Shown here: positions 48,228-57,303 of the stretch, piece by piece
Layout of the letters: each line of letters opens with the position of its first letter
How positions within the stretch are numbered: position 1 is the stretch's first letter
NCBI RefSeq assembly: GCF_002873455.1
Contig: NZ_MCUN01000006.1
Location: 1 to 64,000, forward strand
Reading direction: 5' to 3'
Length of the DNA stretch: 64,000 nt
Source of the DNA: Vibrio splendidus
GTDB lineage: Bacteria; Pseudomonadota; Gammaproteobacteria; Enterobacterales; Vibrionaceae
Program-made: the position numbers and the translations under genes
Notes under the pieces: generated by a model
What the model saw: only the letters and a program-made list of their open reading frames with translations
Database searches by the model: none
What the model was told of the DNA's origin: nothing

Positions 48228-50399
48228 TTACTTCTTGTCGCTCGAATACGTATAGTTGTAGTAACCGTAGCCGTAAGAGCTTGAGGCTTTCTTCTCGATG
48301 GCGTTGAAGATAACGCCTTTCACTTCGATACCCGATTGTTCGAAACGGTGACGAGCCACATCGATCTCTTTAATGGTGTTTTGACCGTAACGCGCAACCA
48401 TTAATGTGGTACCCGCAAAGGCGCCGACAATGCTTGGGTCGGTTACTGCCAGTACAGGTGGGGTATCGACTATCACCAAGTCATACTCTTTAGCTGCCCA
48501 TTCCATGAGTTCTGCAAAACGTGGGTGCATCAGCAGCTCAGATGGGTTGGGTGGCACTTGGCCGCGGGTAATAATTTCTAGGTTTTCAACTGGGGTCGTT
48601 TTAACTGATTGAGCAAACTCTTGCTTACTGCTCAATACATCAGAAAGGCCGTTTTCCCACTTCACACCAAAGCTTTGCTGTAGGTAACCTTTACGCATAT
48701 CGGCATCAATCAACAGTACCTTTTGGCCAGTTTTCGCAGCTACTGCGGCAAAGTTGGTCGAGATGAATGATTTACCGATACCCGGTGCCGGGCCAGAGAT
48801 CATCAAGACGTTATTTTTCGCTTCTAGCATCGCAAAGTGCAAACTGGTACGAAGGCCACGCAGCGCTTCAACCGAAAGGTCAGCAGGGTTAGATTCAGCA
48901 AGCAGAGCTTGGGTACCCTTGGTTTGCTGTTTCTTCGATTTAAAGCGGTTGGTTAGCTCAATCTGTAAATCAGATTTCGGTACCGCTGCGTAAACCGGAA
49001 GGCCGATTTGTTCAATTTGGTCTGGGCTTTCAACTCCACGGTGGAACGCCGCTTTCACTAATACAAACGCGACACTTAGCATGCCACCCAGTAGCGTAGC
49101 TAACACAACAATCAGCGGCTTCTTCGGTTTAACGGCGCGAGCATACGCCTGAGCGTCATCTAAGATACGAACGTTACCAACCGTACCGGCTTTGATAATG
49201 CTTAGCTCTTGAACCTTGTTTAAAAGCTGGATGTAGATTTGTTGGTTTACTTCTACGTCACGTGTCATACGCAGTACTTCACGTTGTGTTTTTGGCAGCT
49301 TTTGCACTTGCTTGTTTAAGCGATCTTTCTCACCCAATAGCGTTTTACGCTTATCAAGCAAGGCTTTGTAGGCAGGGTGATCTTTAGTGAAGCGTTGGCT
49401 GATTTCGCTCTCTTTGAACGTCAGTTCATTTAATTGCGCTTCAAGCTCTACCATTACCTTTAGGGTTGATTGTGCTTCTAAGCCCAAGTCGATCGATTCG
49501 TTCTTTTGGCGGTAATTGTTTAATACGTCTTCATAGCCGGTTAGCTCAGATTTAATGCCCGGAAGGTGGCTTTCTAAGAACTCTAGGCTCTTCTCTGCTT
49601 CTGCTGAATTACGCTTCACGTTTTGTAAGAAGTAGATCTGGCTAATATGATTAAGGATTTCAGAAATCTGTTGCTTGTTTTCACCTTCAAAGCTTAACTT
49701 CAAAATACCAGTCTGCTTACCTTGCTCAGACAGAGACAAAGAAGCTTTCAGCCATTCGATCGCTTCTAGTCGGCTACGTTGGCCAATCGAGAATTCAAAA
49801 TCGTTATGCGATTCAAAACCAGCCACAAACAAGCTGTAGTCATCGGCTGTTGCTAGCTCACCCACTTTACCTTGCAAGATAACGCGTTCATCGTCACGAA
49901 CCAGTTGGTAGGTGCCTTGCTCAGCATCGATAATCTGAATGGTGTGTGCGTAACCATTCGCGTAGCTTGGCAATGTAAAACGGCTTACTGAGATGTGGTT
50001 GATGTCGCCGGTTAAGCGAGCAAACCCTTTACCTACAATGGGTGCATAGTTAGGAGATGCCACCGTCGTGAGGTTAAACTTATCGACCGTTTCGCCCAAG
50101 ATCATACGAGATTTGATGATCTCGACTTCTGTTGTGGCAGAAGATTCTTGAGAGAACAACTCGCCCATATCACCGACCATTGATGAAATGCCGCCAGAGC
50201 TCTTCTCTTCAATTTGGATCAGGGCATCGGCTTTGTATATCGGCGTTGAAAGCAATGCAAACGCAATACCAAACACAGCAAAAGCGAATGTGGTCAGCAT
50301 GATTAGCCATTTAGCGTCCAGCAGAATGCCAAGCAGTTTTCCTAAATCTATCTCATCAGAATTATCTGTATGCGATTGCTGAGATGGTTGTGTTGTCAT
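48228..50399 (-). CDS. wzc: Polysaccharide co-polymerase / BY-kinase Wzc
   Basis: 723-aa inner-membrane tyrosine autokinase controlling capsule chain length and export with Wza. Wzz domain with TM1 about 33-52 and TM2 about 425-450, long periplasmic coiled coil between, then a cytoplasmic kinase with Walker A (GPAPGIGKS, about 533-541), A' (VLLIDADMRKG) and B (DLVIVDTPP). The C-terminal tyrosine cluster (SSYGYGYYNYTYSS) is the autophosphorylation tail dephosphorylated by Wzb. Last gene of the wza-wzb-wzc unit. An 8-bp microsatellite lies upstream. Confidence 0.95.
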   Translation of the reverse strand: MTTQPSQQSHTDNSDEIDLGKLLGILLDAKWLIMLTTFAFAVFGIAFALLSTPIYKADALIQIEEKSSGGISSMVGDMGELFSQESSATTEVEIIKSRMILGETVDKFNLTTVASPNYAPIVGKGFARLTGDINHISVSRFTLPSYANGYAHTIQIIDAEQGTYQLVRDDERVILQGKVGELATADDYSLFVAGFESHNDFEFSIGQRSRLEAIEWLKASLSLSEQGKQTGILKLSFEGENKQQISEILNHISQIYFLQNVKRNSAEAEKSLEFLESHLPGIKSELTGYEDVLNNYRQKNESIDLGLEAQSTLKVMVELEAQLNELTFKESEISQRFTKDHPAYKALLDKRKTLLGEKDRLNKQVQKLPKTQREVLRMTRDVEVNQQIYIQLLNKVQELSIIKAGTVGNVRILDDAQAYARAVKPKKPLIVVLATLLGGMLSVAFVLVKAAFHRGVESPDQIEQIGLPVYAAVPKSDLQIELTNRFKSKKQQTKGTQALLAESNPADLSVEALRGLRTSLHFAMLEAKNNVLMISGPAPGIGKSFISTNFAAVAAKTGQKVLLIDADMRKGYLQQSFGVKWENGLSDVLSSKQEFAQSVKTTPVENLEIITRGQVPPNPSELLMHPRFAELMEWAAKEYDLVIVDTPPVLAVTDPSIVGAFAGTTLMVARYGQNTIKEIDVARHRFEQSGIEVKGVIFNAIEKKASSSYGYGYYNYTYSSDKK

Positions 50400-50494
50400 C
50401 AGATTGCTACTTCCTAAACTAATATTTGAAGATAAGTGACGTACGGCTTACGTATCCTTACCTCTTATGTGATTCTATTGGTGGCGATTCAAGC

Positions 50495-50542
50495 TTAACT
50501 GTTTAACTGTTTAACTGTTTAACTGTTTAACTGTTTAACTGT
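50495..50542. repeat. 8-bp microsatellite (TTAACTGT)6
   Basis: Six perfect octamers in the 182-bp gap between wzb and wzc, about 95 bp upstream of the wzc start codon. Copy-number changes would alter leader length without touching either reading frame. Confidence 0.95.
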
Positions 50543-50581
50543 TTAAAACTGAAGGTTATCTAGCTTGAAAAACAGCATCAA

Positions 50582-51022
50582 TTACAGTTTTTTCGCCCAA
50601 GCTTGTGCCGCTTCGTCAATCAATTTATAGGCATGTTCAAATGCTTCACGGCTTTGACGATACGGATCGGGAATGTCTTTCTGACCAATCCACTGGCTAA
50701 ATAGCATGGTTTTACCACGCGCTTCCGGTGATATTTGCGTGAGCACTTCTAAATGGCCCTTTTCCATCACCAATATCAAATCATACTGAGCACAAAGCTG
50801 CGGTGTGACTTGTTGAGACTGATGGTTTTCAACATCGACACCATTTTCAGAGGCAATCAAAATCGCCGTGTCATCTGCTGGCTTACCGATTAAACGACTT
50901 TTTTCGGCAGCAATGCCTGCAGAGGCGACTTCTTTGTTGGGAAGCAATTTTTGAAGAACACGTTCTCCAGTCGGTGAGCGACAAATATTACCGACGCACA
51001 CCACCAAAATTTTATTAAACAT
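50582..51022 (-). CDS. wzb: Low-molecular-weight protein-tyrosine phosphatase Wzb/Etp
   Basis: 146-aa cytoplasmic phosphatase that dephosphorylates the Wzc tyrosine tail. The P-loop C9VGNICRS and the general-acid DPYRQ near residue 119 are intact. Between wza and wzc as in group 1 and group 4 capsule loci. Confidence 0.95.
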   Translation of the reverse strand: MFNKILVVCVGNICRSPTGERVLQKLLPNKEVASAGIAAEKSRLIGKPADDTAILIASENGVDVENHQSQQVTPQLCAQYDLILVMEKGHLEVLTQISPEARGKTMLFSQWIGQKDIPDPYRQSREAFEHAYKLIDEAAQAWAKKL

Positions 51023-51093
51023 AATTCACTTATAACGTTAATTTTCGTAAACCGAGCGTATTTATAAATCTGACGCGCTTAGCTTATAAATAT

Positions 51094-51127
51094 AAAAAAT
51101 CAGGTTACACGCAACATGTAACCTGAT
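51094..51127 (-). terminator. Internal terminator between wza and wzb
   Basis: ATCAGGTTACA (51099-51109) and TGTAACCTGAT (51117-51127) form an 11-bp stem with a 7-nt loop, followed by six T on the minus strand. It begins 17 bp after the wza stop, inside the presumed operon. Confidence 0.85.
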
Positions 51128-51143
51128 TATCAATCAGAGCTTA

Positions 51144-52277
51144 TTACCAATTACGAACGCGCAACATGCCTTCGGTTAGGTCATTGAAGCCAGAAATGGT
51201 CGGTACAAGCTGACCAATAACACGGTTCCAGCGACTGATTGGCGCAGCGGTAACATAAACAATGTCGTAAGGTTTTAAATCAAACTCGGTACCAATGACT
51301 AAAGCTGATGCGTCTTCCATATTCAGTTGGTAGATGTCCGCCATGCGTTCTGATTTATCATCCGAAGTGCGAATCACAAACACGCCCGTTGCATCTGCCG
51401 TTAACTGGTTAATGCCGCCTACGTTGCTAAGCGCTTCCGTTAGGCTCATGCCGACACGGTCGATCTTCAACAGTTGTGGGTCATTCACTTCACCCATCAC
51501 GAATACTTTTTGATTATCGTTACGAGGTACGTGAACAATATCACCCGCTTGCAGTAAGCGGTTTTGTGTTAAGTCACCACGCTGCATTAAACCGTAAAGA
51601 GAAAGGTTCTCTTCCACGCCATTACGGGTTAATGAAACATTACGCCAGTCGGCATCTTCAGATAAACCACCAGAGCGGTTTACTGCATCCAATAACGTTA
51701 AAGGGATATTGGTAATCGCTTGCTGACCAGGGTTTGAAACCTCGCCCGTAATGTAGGTTTTCTTAGAACGGAAAGCCGCAACGTTAACATCAACCTGAGG
51801 GCTTTCGATGTACTTTGCTAAGCGAGTTGCAATATCAGTACGCACTTCGCGTACGGTTTTACCAGCCACTTCAACGGTACCAATGTACGGGTAGAAGATG
51901 GTGCCATCGGCATGAACCCAGTTACCCGCTTCTGCACTGCTACGGTAAGAACCGGCAGGAATCGTCAGTTCAGGGTGATCCCAAATGGTAATATTTAGGA
52001 TGTCACCGACACCCACTTGGTATTCATACTTCGCGATATCAACATCAAGTTCCGGGTTGGCTTGTGAAACCGATAAAGACTCATTTCGGTAACTTGATAC
52101 AGATTGAGCCGTAAGTGCGTAAAGGTTAACCACATCAGAGATATCAGATTCTTGCTGTTCCTCTGAAGGCTGAATCACATTCTTATTGCCCGTAGAAAGG
52201 TGTGTTCCTGGAGTCGTACAGCCTGCAAGTAATACAGGAAGGAGCGCTATAAGGAGACGATGTTTATTAATCTTCAT
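51144..52277 (-). CDS. wza: Outer-membrane polysaccharide export lipoprotein Wza/GfcE
   Basis: Forms the octameric outer-membrane channel for capsule export. 377 aa from the ATG at 52277, with a lipoprotein signal ending LLAGC (lipidated C20), a Poly_export domain (VGVGDILNITIWDHPEL) and SLBB domains. The longer frame from 52349 adds a leader that would spoil the signal peptide. First gene after the ops-like leader. Confidence 0.93.
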   Translation of the reverse strand: MKINKHRLLIALLPVLLAGCTTPGTHLSTGNKNVIQPSEEQQESDISDVVNLYALTAQSVSSYRNESLSVSQANPELDVDIAKYEYQVGVGDILNITIWDHPELTIPAGSYRSSAEAGNWVHADGTIFYPYIGTVEVAGKTVREVRTDIATRLAKYIESPQVDVNVAAFRSKKTYITGEVSNPGQQAITNIPLTLLDAVNRSGGLSEDADWRNVSLTRNGVEENLSLYGLMQRGDLTQNRLLQAGDIVHVPRNDNQKVFVMGEVNDPQLLKIDRVGMSLTEALSNVGGINQLTADATGVFVIRTSDDKSERMADIYQLNMEDASALVIGTEFDLKPYDIVYVTAAPISRWNRVIGQLVPTISGFNDLTEGMLRVRNW

Positions 52278-52429
52278 GTTAACCAAGTCATAGAAACGGA
52301 ATGTGTCGTGATATCCCGAAGGATACCCAAAGGAAGTTAAGCGAGTCATTTTATCAGCTACGCAGTATTTAATAGAGCTAAGGAGTGAAAGAGCTGTGAT
52401 CTTGCTCCCATTTACGATTGGGAAGTGAG

Positions 52430-52440
52430 ATGCTACCGCC
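52430..52440 (-). promoter_or_regulatory. ops-like element upstream of wza
   Basis: The minus strand reads GGCGGTAGCAT, one base from the ops core (GGCGGTAGCGT), and is preceded by AAG G as at the gmd copy. It is 153 bp upstream of wza. It would recruit RfaH and allow read-through of the terminator after wza. Confidence 0.7.
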
Positions 52441-52616
52441 CTTTGATATTCCGCGACATCACACTGCGTAGTTAATATGCCTCTATCTATTTGGAATTGA
52501 GATAGAAGTATTTTGTCGTAAACCGAGTCAAAGTTCGTACTTTCACGCGGTTATTTTATTGCGTAAGCATTATCCACAATCTGTGCTTATTATCAACCTA
52601 GTTGAATGGTTTCGAA

Positions 52617-52739
52617 GTTAAAGCGTTTAAGGGTTGATGCGCGTAGACGAGATACGAGTGAACGAAGAGCTAAAAGCTAAAAGCTATTCGTATCTCGTTA
52701 TTGCTTTTTAGATCTTCGTTACCCGCACCAGCTCTCAAT
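52617..52739. repeat. Dispersed repeat pair, gfcD-wza gap
   Basis: One copy of the unit (GATGCGCGTAGACGAGATACG ... ACGAAGAGCTAAAAGC) faces an inverted copy (GCTTTTTAGATCTTCGTT ACCCGCACC). Separates gfcD from the wza leader and may act as the 3' hairpin of gfcABCD. 52441-52616 shows no gene. Confidence 0.75.
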
Positions 52740-55049
52740 CTACTTAACGCTGCTTGGTCTTTGGAACCAAGGTGAGCGAGCATCGGTCTGATCGAACAAG
52801 TTGTATTGTTTATTCAGCACTTGTCCGCCGTCACGCGTAATCGGTAACCAGGTAAAGCCTGCGCGGCTTGAGCTTGGTTTCACGGTGACTAAATCAAACG
52901 GGATAGATACATAGAAGCCTTTGGTATAACTGCCTTCACCGTACTCTTCGGTTGTCATGTCGGTTAAGCTGACAAACGCACCGGCAATAACGCCACTCTT
53001 GAACTGCTTAGAGAAATCGACACGAGTACCGATATCACCCGCAAGGAATTTACCGACGCCAACTTTAAGTAAGGTATCGCTCAAAAAATCCCATTGTGGG
53101 GTGTAGTAACCGGTGATAAAGCCAGTCGTGCCTTTATCGATCACTTTGTACGTTCGGCTGCTGTCATCTGGGTTGACTTGGATCTCTTGATCAAACGTGC
53201 CGAACCAACTTTCAGGATCGCGCTGGCTTATTGCTGTCATGTCTGCGCCAATGGCCCAGTTTTGGTTGAATGGTCGATACAGGATTTCGCCACCTACGCC
53301 AGCAAACATGCTCTCTAGGTAACCACCGTAAGCTTGGGTGTAGACACCGCTGCCATAGTCTTCAAACCAAGTCAGTTGTAAACGATCTAAACGAACCGGG
53401 TCGTCAACGTAAGAGCGGAACAAGGTTCTTACTCTTGGCGTTTGGTCGGTGCCGTCTGATGGAATTTCGTAATTAAACTTGTCGTAATTATCAATTAAGT
53501 TGACGTAAAGAGAGCCCGACAGTTCGACATTGTTTAACGCCCAGAACGAAGCGTTGGTGTATAAGCCCAAACTGTACAAGTAGAAGTTTTCAGCCGAACC
53601 GAACGATTGAGCTAGGTTTGGTGAAATCGACACATCGAATCGCTCTCGCCCATCGTGATAAATAACGGATTTCTTACGCTCTAGTTCGTGAGTGTTTGTT
53701 GCATCACTGGTTTGAGCATTAAGGTAATGGTTGTTCGCCGCCGCTTTGAATGCTTGTGCATCTACCGTTGTCTCGGTGAGTTCCATCGATTTATCGTTTT
53801 CGATAATTTTATAGGTATCGATGTAACTCGGTACCGCATTTGCGATCACGGTCGCACCGCGTTCAAGGGCGATATCCCTGTCTCGGTATTTAACCTGAGT
53901 GCCCTTTACTACAATGCTGTTATCGTCGACCAAGATTTGCGCTTGTTCATAGCCTGCGACTGTTTCAAGCTCTTTAGCAAGGGCCGCCATATCAATATCG
54001 TCAACCGTATCGACACCACTTGGGCGCAACTCTGCTGTTTCGGTATCTCGCCACACCGAATACATTTCATTGAAGTTAGTCGAGAGATCGAAACCAAGGG
54101 TTAAAGTATCACCTCGCTCGTAGCTCACTTTAGCCGAGCCCCAATCTGTAAAGCGGTACACAGCGCCCACGTTCCATGGCGTGTGTTGTGTCATGTCAAA
54201 CCCTCCCAGCACCTTAGGAAAGTCCTGAGAGTAATTATTGCCATCGTACTCAAGCTTCAAGGTTAGCGGTTTATACGGGGTTTGGTATTCAAAGCCACCA
54301 TAAATTGCTGCATCGCCTTTAAACCAGCGCTCAAAATCGACACTGCCACCATTGCCTTTATAATCGGACGGGCGTTCACAATACTTGTCACTGGCTTTGC
54401 ACAATGGGTTAGTGAAGTTACCACTGGTGCCCATGTACCCCCAAGCCATGCCCAAGGTAAAATCAACGGGGCCAAAACGTTTGGTTGCCGCAACAAATTC
54501 GCCATCAAACAAGCCGGTACCACCAAAGTCACGCACACCTACTGATACTTCCGGTAAATAGTACCCCTCTTCGACTAAACGCAGTTTAAAGTCGATACCC
54601 TTGTCGGTATATTTACTACAACCGTTGAACGAATTATCAGAACAATCTTGCCCTTCTATTTTATTGGGCATTTCTTGTACTTGTGTATAACGAATGGTGG
54701 TTTCAAGCCAAGGCATCACCTGCAGGCTCACGTTGTAAAAGTAGTACTCGTTGTTAAACGAAGCACTAAAGTTGAACTCACCTTCGGGTGCCATTCGGCC
54801 TGTTGGCATTTGCATCAAGCCAACACCACCAAAGTTCATTTGTGATGTTCTGTATTCGGTGTCGTCGAATGATGATTTTTCTGCTCGAATTGAAGCGGAA
54901 TCAATGGTTGTTTCTGCACGAGCCGTGTCTGTAAAAACCGGGTCAGCAATAACCGTCTCTGCAAAAACAGAAGCACTACTGGCCATTAACAAGGCGCAGG
55001 TAACCGATGTGCACACTGCCGATAGAGGGAATGATTTCTGTTTCAGCAT
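52740..55049 (-). CDS. gfcD: Capsule accessory outer-membrane protein YjbH/GfcD
   Basis: 769-aa exported protein with a Sec signal (about 1-30) and long alternating, aromatic-ended segments consistent with one or two outer-membrane beta-barrels, as in YjbH/GfcD. Needed for group 4 capsule or Yjb exopolysaccharide in relatives; the mechanism is not settled. Starts on the last base of gfcC (one-base overlap). Confidence 0.88.
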   Translation of the reverse strand: MLKQKSFPLSAVCTSVTCALLMASSASVFAETVIADPVFTDTARAETTIDSASIRAEKSSFDDTEYRTSQMNFGGVGLMQMPTGRMAPEGEFNFSASFNNEYYFYNVSLQVMPWLETTIRYTQVQEMPNKIEGQDCSDNSFNGCSKYTDKGIDFKLRLVEEGYYLPEVSVGVRDFGGTGLFDGEFVAATKRFGPVDFTLGMAWGYMGTSGNFTNPLCKASDKYCERPSDYKGNGGSVDFERWFKGDAAIYGGFEYQTPYKPLTLKLEYDGNNYSQDFPKVLGGFDMTQHTPWNVGAVYRFTDWGSAKVSYERGDTLTLGFDLSTNFNEMYSVWRDTETAELRPSGVDTVDDIDMAALAKELETVAGYEQAQILVDDNSIVVKGTQVKYRDRDIALERGATVIANAVPSYIDTYKIIENDKSMELTETTVDAQAFKAAANNHYLNAQTSDATNTHELERKKSVIYHDGRERFDVSISPNLAQSFGSAENFYLYSLGLYTNASFWALNNVELSGSLYVNLIDNYDKFNYEIPSDGTDQTPRVRTLFRSYVDDPVRLDRLQLTWFEDYGSGVYTQAYGGYLESMFAGVGGEILYRPFNQNWAIGADMTAISQRDPESWFGTFDQEIQVNPDDSSRTYKVIDKGTTGFITGYYTPQWDFLSDTLLKVGVGKFLAGDIGTRVDFSKQFKSGVIAGAFVSLTDMTTEEYGEGSYTKGFYVSIPFDLVTVKPSSSRAGFTWLPITRDGGQVLNKQYNLFDQTDARSPWFQRPSSVK

Positions 55050-55996
55050 TACAGGCCAACCTTATGACGTAGCAAATCGACGATATCTTGGTTCAACGTT
55101 GAGTATTCTGATGGCAAAGAGTAAAACGCCATAAATACGATGGCACCTGGAGCTAGGTAAACTGGCTGTTCGTTCCAGTAAGCGTATTGAATGGCTTGCA
55201 CCACGCCATCTGGCTGAACAACATACGCCACGCTTTTATCTGCGGATTCACCAATAATGCCGTTCGGCAATGCATCGAGATAATCATTCAACGTTCCATG
55301 CTCAATCAGATTCATTGTTACCGACTCTTTCATTACACCCATCAACTGAATGGACGTTGGTCGTTGTGGTAAGTACAGAGAAAAGGCTTGAGTTTGGCTA
55401 GTAGATGCTCTTTTTATGGTAGCAGACGACGGCTTGTTAGTATGAGAACTTGAAACAAGTAACGGGTTCTTATCTGATTGTGAGATAACGGCATTGCGGT
55501 CTAACTCAATAAAAACTCGATTGAGGTATTGGAAAGAGGCTAATTGCTGGCGCACCAAGTTTGCTTCTGGCTCTTCTACTGCGAAAGCGTCAAGTTGATT
55601 CAATACATTGCGCTTTGTTGTTTCGATAGCTTGAGTATTGGTTTTATCAAACAGTTGAGCCGAAAGGGGGAAGTAACCAATACTGTCGCTAGCATTTTCG
55701 TTAGAGCTAGCATTCACGTTAGAGCTAGCATTCGCATTAAAGCTAGCGTTAGCGTCATCTAATACCTGAAGCAGCCGAACGTCAGCTTTATACTCAAGCG
55801 TTACGCCTTGCAGGGGAAGCTCAACCGTTGTCTTAACCGAAGACTTAACAACGTTAGGTGCCGCAGAAGCGTAGCTAACAGTGCACAGAGAGAACAGCGC
55901 GCTCAAAGCTAACAAGTTTCTCATCATTAACAGAGCTCTCACTACGGGCAACCGACGTCCCGTCATTTTTGATGTATGACTCACATAATTCATCAT
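55049..55996 (-). CDS. gfcC: Capsule biosynthesis protein YjbG/GfcC
   Basis: 315-aa periplasmic protein of the GfcC family. The signal peptide is either an unusually long 45-residue one or starts at M24 (55927), which gives a normal one (MMRNLLALSALFSLCTVSYA). The upstream start is only 21 bp after gfcB. The internal repeat NASSNx (about residues 80-103) is encoded by an 18-bp tandem repeat and is not a family feature. Ends within the gfcD start codon. Confidence 0.85.
   Translation of the reverse strand: MMNYVSHTSKMTGRRLPVVRALLMMRNLLALSALFSLCTVSYASAAPNVVKSSVKTTVELPLQGVTLEYKADVRLLQVLDDANASFNANASSNVNASSNENASDSIGYFPLSAQLFDKTNTQAIETTKRNVLNQLDAFAVEEPEANLVRQQLASFQYLNRVFIELDRNAVISQSDKNPLLVSSSHTNKPSSATIKRASTSQTQAFSLYLPQRPTSIQLMGVMKESVTMNLIEHGTLNDYLDALPNGIIGESADKSVAYVVQPDGVVQAIQYAYWNEQPVYLAPGAIVFMAFYSLPSEYSTLNQDIVDLLRHKVGL
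55688..55759 (-). repeat. Four 18-bp tandem repeats inside gfcC
   Basis: Units at 55688, 55706, 55724 and 55742 begin GCTAGC (plus strand), each encoding six residues of the NAS(S/F)N type. Frame is preserved. Confidence 0.9.
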
Positions 55997-56017
55997 TTTA
56001 GTTCATTACCCTGTTCG

Positions 56018-56722
56018 TTAATGGCTTTGATAATGCTTAAGGACGGTTAACTCAAGCCTTGTCATATCAGGGCCTAAATACTGTATGGTTTTGACCACTT
56101 TGCCTTTGCTGTCGACCCAATATTCGTTGGTGATGTCTTGTTCTAACATTGGGAATCGAATTTTTTCTTGGAACTTCTTGGTATCGATAGACGCTAACGG
56201 TGTTTCGACCGTTTCATTCCCTGCATACGTTCGGGTGATATTTGCTTTATAGCCGAATCGATAGTTGGGTTGCCAGTCGTAAACCGCTTGCCATTTTTGA
56301 GCACCCGGGTTGGCAGACACATCAAACGCAGAAGAAGAATCGGCTGACGAGCTGTTTGCAGACGAGAACGTATTTAACGGTTGGAATACCAAACCAGAAA
56401 GGTTTTCGTAAGGAAGCAATAGTGTTTGTACGACACGTCCATTTTCAGTGACGATCATCGCTTTGTCAGAAGACATCCACTTTAACTGCTCTGCGCCCGT
56501 TTGCGGGTTTTCACCGACGTACGCTAAGACCATGAAGATTTTACCTTGGTTATTCACTTCTGCATAAATGCTGGAATAAGGTAAGTTTTGAATGTATTCC
56601 TTCGACAGCTCAACATCAGAGCTTCCAAAAAAGGCCTCATCAAAAGTGGAATTGACGTCTTGAAACTGCTGAGAACAACCAGCAAGAAAAAGGCCAAGAG
56701 ATATGATTAGAGATTTAAGCAT
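56018..56722 (-). CDS. gfcB: Capsule-associated lipoprotein YjbF/GfcB
   Basis: 234-aa lipoprotein with signal ending FLAGC (C16). Family features include the conserved start of the mature domain (PYSSIYAEVNNQGKIFMVLAY) and the C-terminal beta-rich half. A short Ser/Ala/Asn-rich insertion (about 120-132) is local. Second gene of the gfcABCD set. Confidence 0.88.
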   Translation of the reverse strand: MLKSLIISLGLFLAGCSQQFQDVNSTFDEAFFGSSDVELSKEYIQNLPYSSIYAEVNNQGKIFMVLAYVGENPQTGAEQLKWMSSDKAMIVTENGRVVQTLLLPYENLSGLVFQPLNTFSSANSSSADSSSAFDVSANPGAQKWQAVYDWQPNYRFGYKANITRTYAGNETVETPLASIDTKKFQEKIRFPMLEQDITNEYWVDSKGKVVKTIQYLGPDMTRLELTVLKHYQSH

Positions 56723-56791
56723 GACGAGTTCTGCTTCCTAGCAATCTGGTTGCTGATGTCCAATATGAAAATTAATCAATTAGATATAAAA

Positions 56792-56823
56792 AAACCATTT
56801 TATGTTTTCACATAAAATGGTTT
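56792..56823 (-). terminator. Terminator between gfcA and gfcB
   Basis: AAACCATTTTATG and its complement (56792-56804, 56811-56823) form a 13-bp stem with a 6-nt loop, followed by seven T on the minus strand. It lies just after gfcA and before gfcB. Confidence 0.88.
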
Positions 56824-56842
56824 AAACCTACCCTAACAAAAA

Positions 56843-57097
56843 TTAGTTAGTTGTAGTTGTAGTTGTTGCACCACTATCATTAGAAGCAACTGCAACTGCT
56901 GCAGCTACCGCTACTGCTGCTGTCGCTACTGCAACTGTTGTTGCTGTACCAGCTGCTGCTGCAGATGCACCAGCGCCCGCTGCTGCGCCACTTGTTCCTG
57001 CACCAGTACCAGCGCCCGCTGCTGCTGTTTCTGTTGCTGCAAAAGCAGCACCTGAGAAGCTAACTGCTAATGCAGCTACTAAAGCCATTTTTTTCAT
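56843..57097 (-). CDS. gfcA: Small secreted Ala/Gly/Thr-rich protein YjbE/GfcA-like
   Basis: 84 aa from the ATG at 57097 (GGAA upstream). Sec signal (cleaved after AAFA), then a mature part made almost wholly of Ala, Gly, Thr and Val, including a hydrophobic VAVATAAVAVAAAVAVA and a poly-Thr end. Members of this family precede gfcB/yjbF; the function is unknown. The terminator right after it suggests it is made in larger amounts than GfcBCD. Confidence 0.8.
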   Translation of the reverse strand: MKKMALVAALAVSFSGAAFAATETAAAGAGTGAGTSGAAAGAGASAAAAGTATTVAVATAAVAVAAAVAVASNDSGATTTTTTN

Positions 57098-57303
57098 AAT
57101 AATTTCCATTGATATAAACGTTTATATGTAGAGGGTAACTTTTACACCCCTGTTAGCTGTTCAGCTTAAACAACTAATTGATCATGATAGATAATAACCA
57201 CAATCAAGTAAATGGATAAATCATAAGCAATACCTTTAAAGCATTATTTAGGAAATAGCGTCACATAAAAACGGCCTTCGAGGCTATGTGTAGCATTACA
57301 AAC

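Noticed and set aside
52278..52349. Longer N-terminus for Wza
   Set aside because: Would place 24 residues before the lipoprotein signal and destroy its layout.
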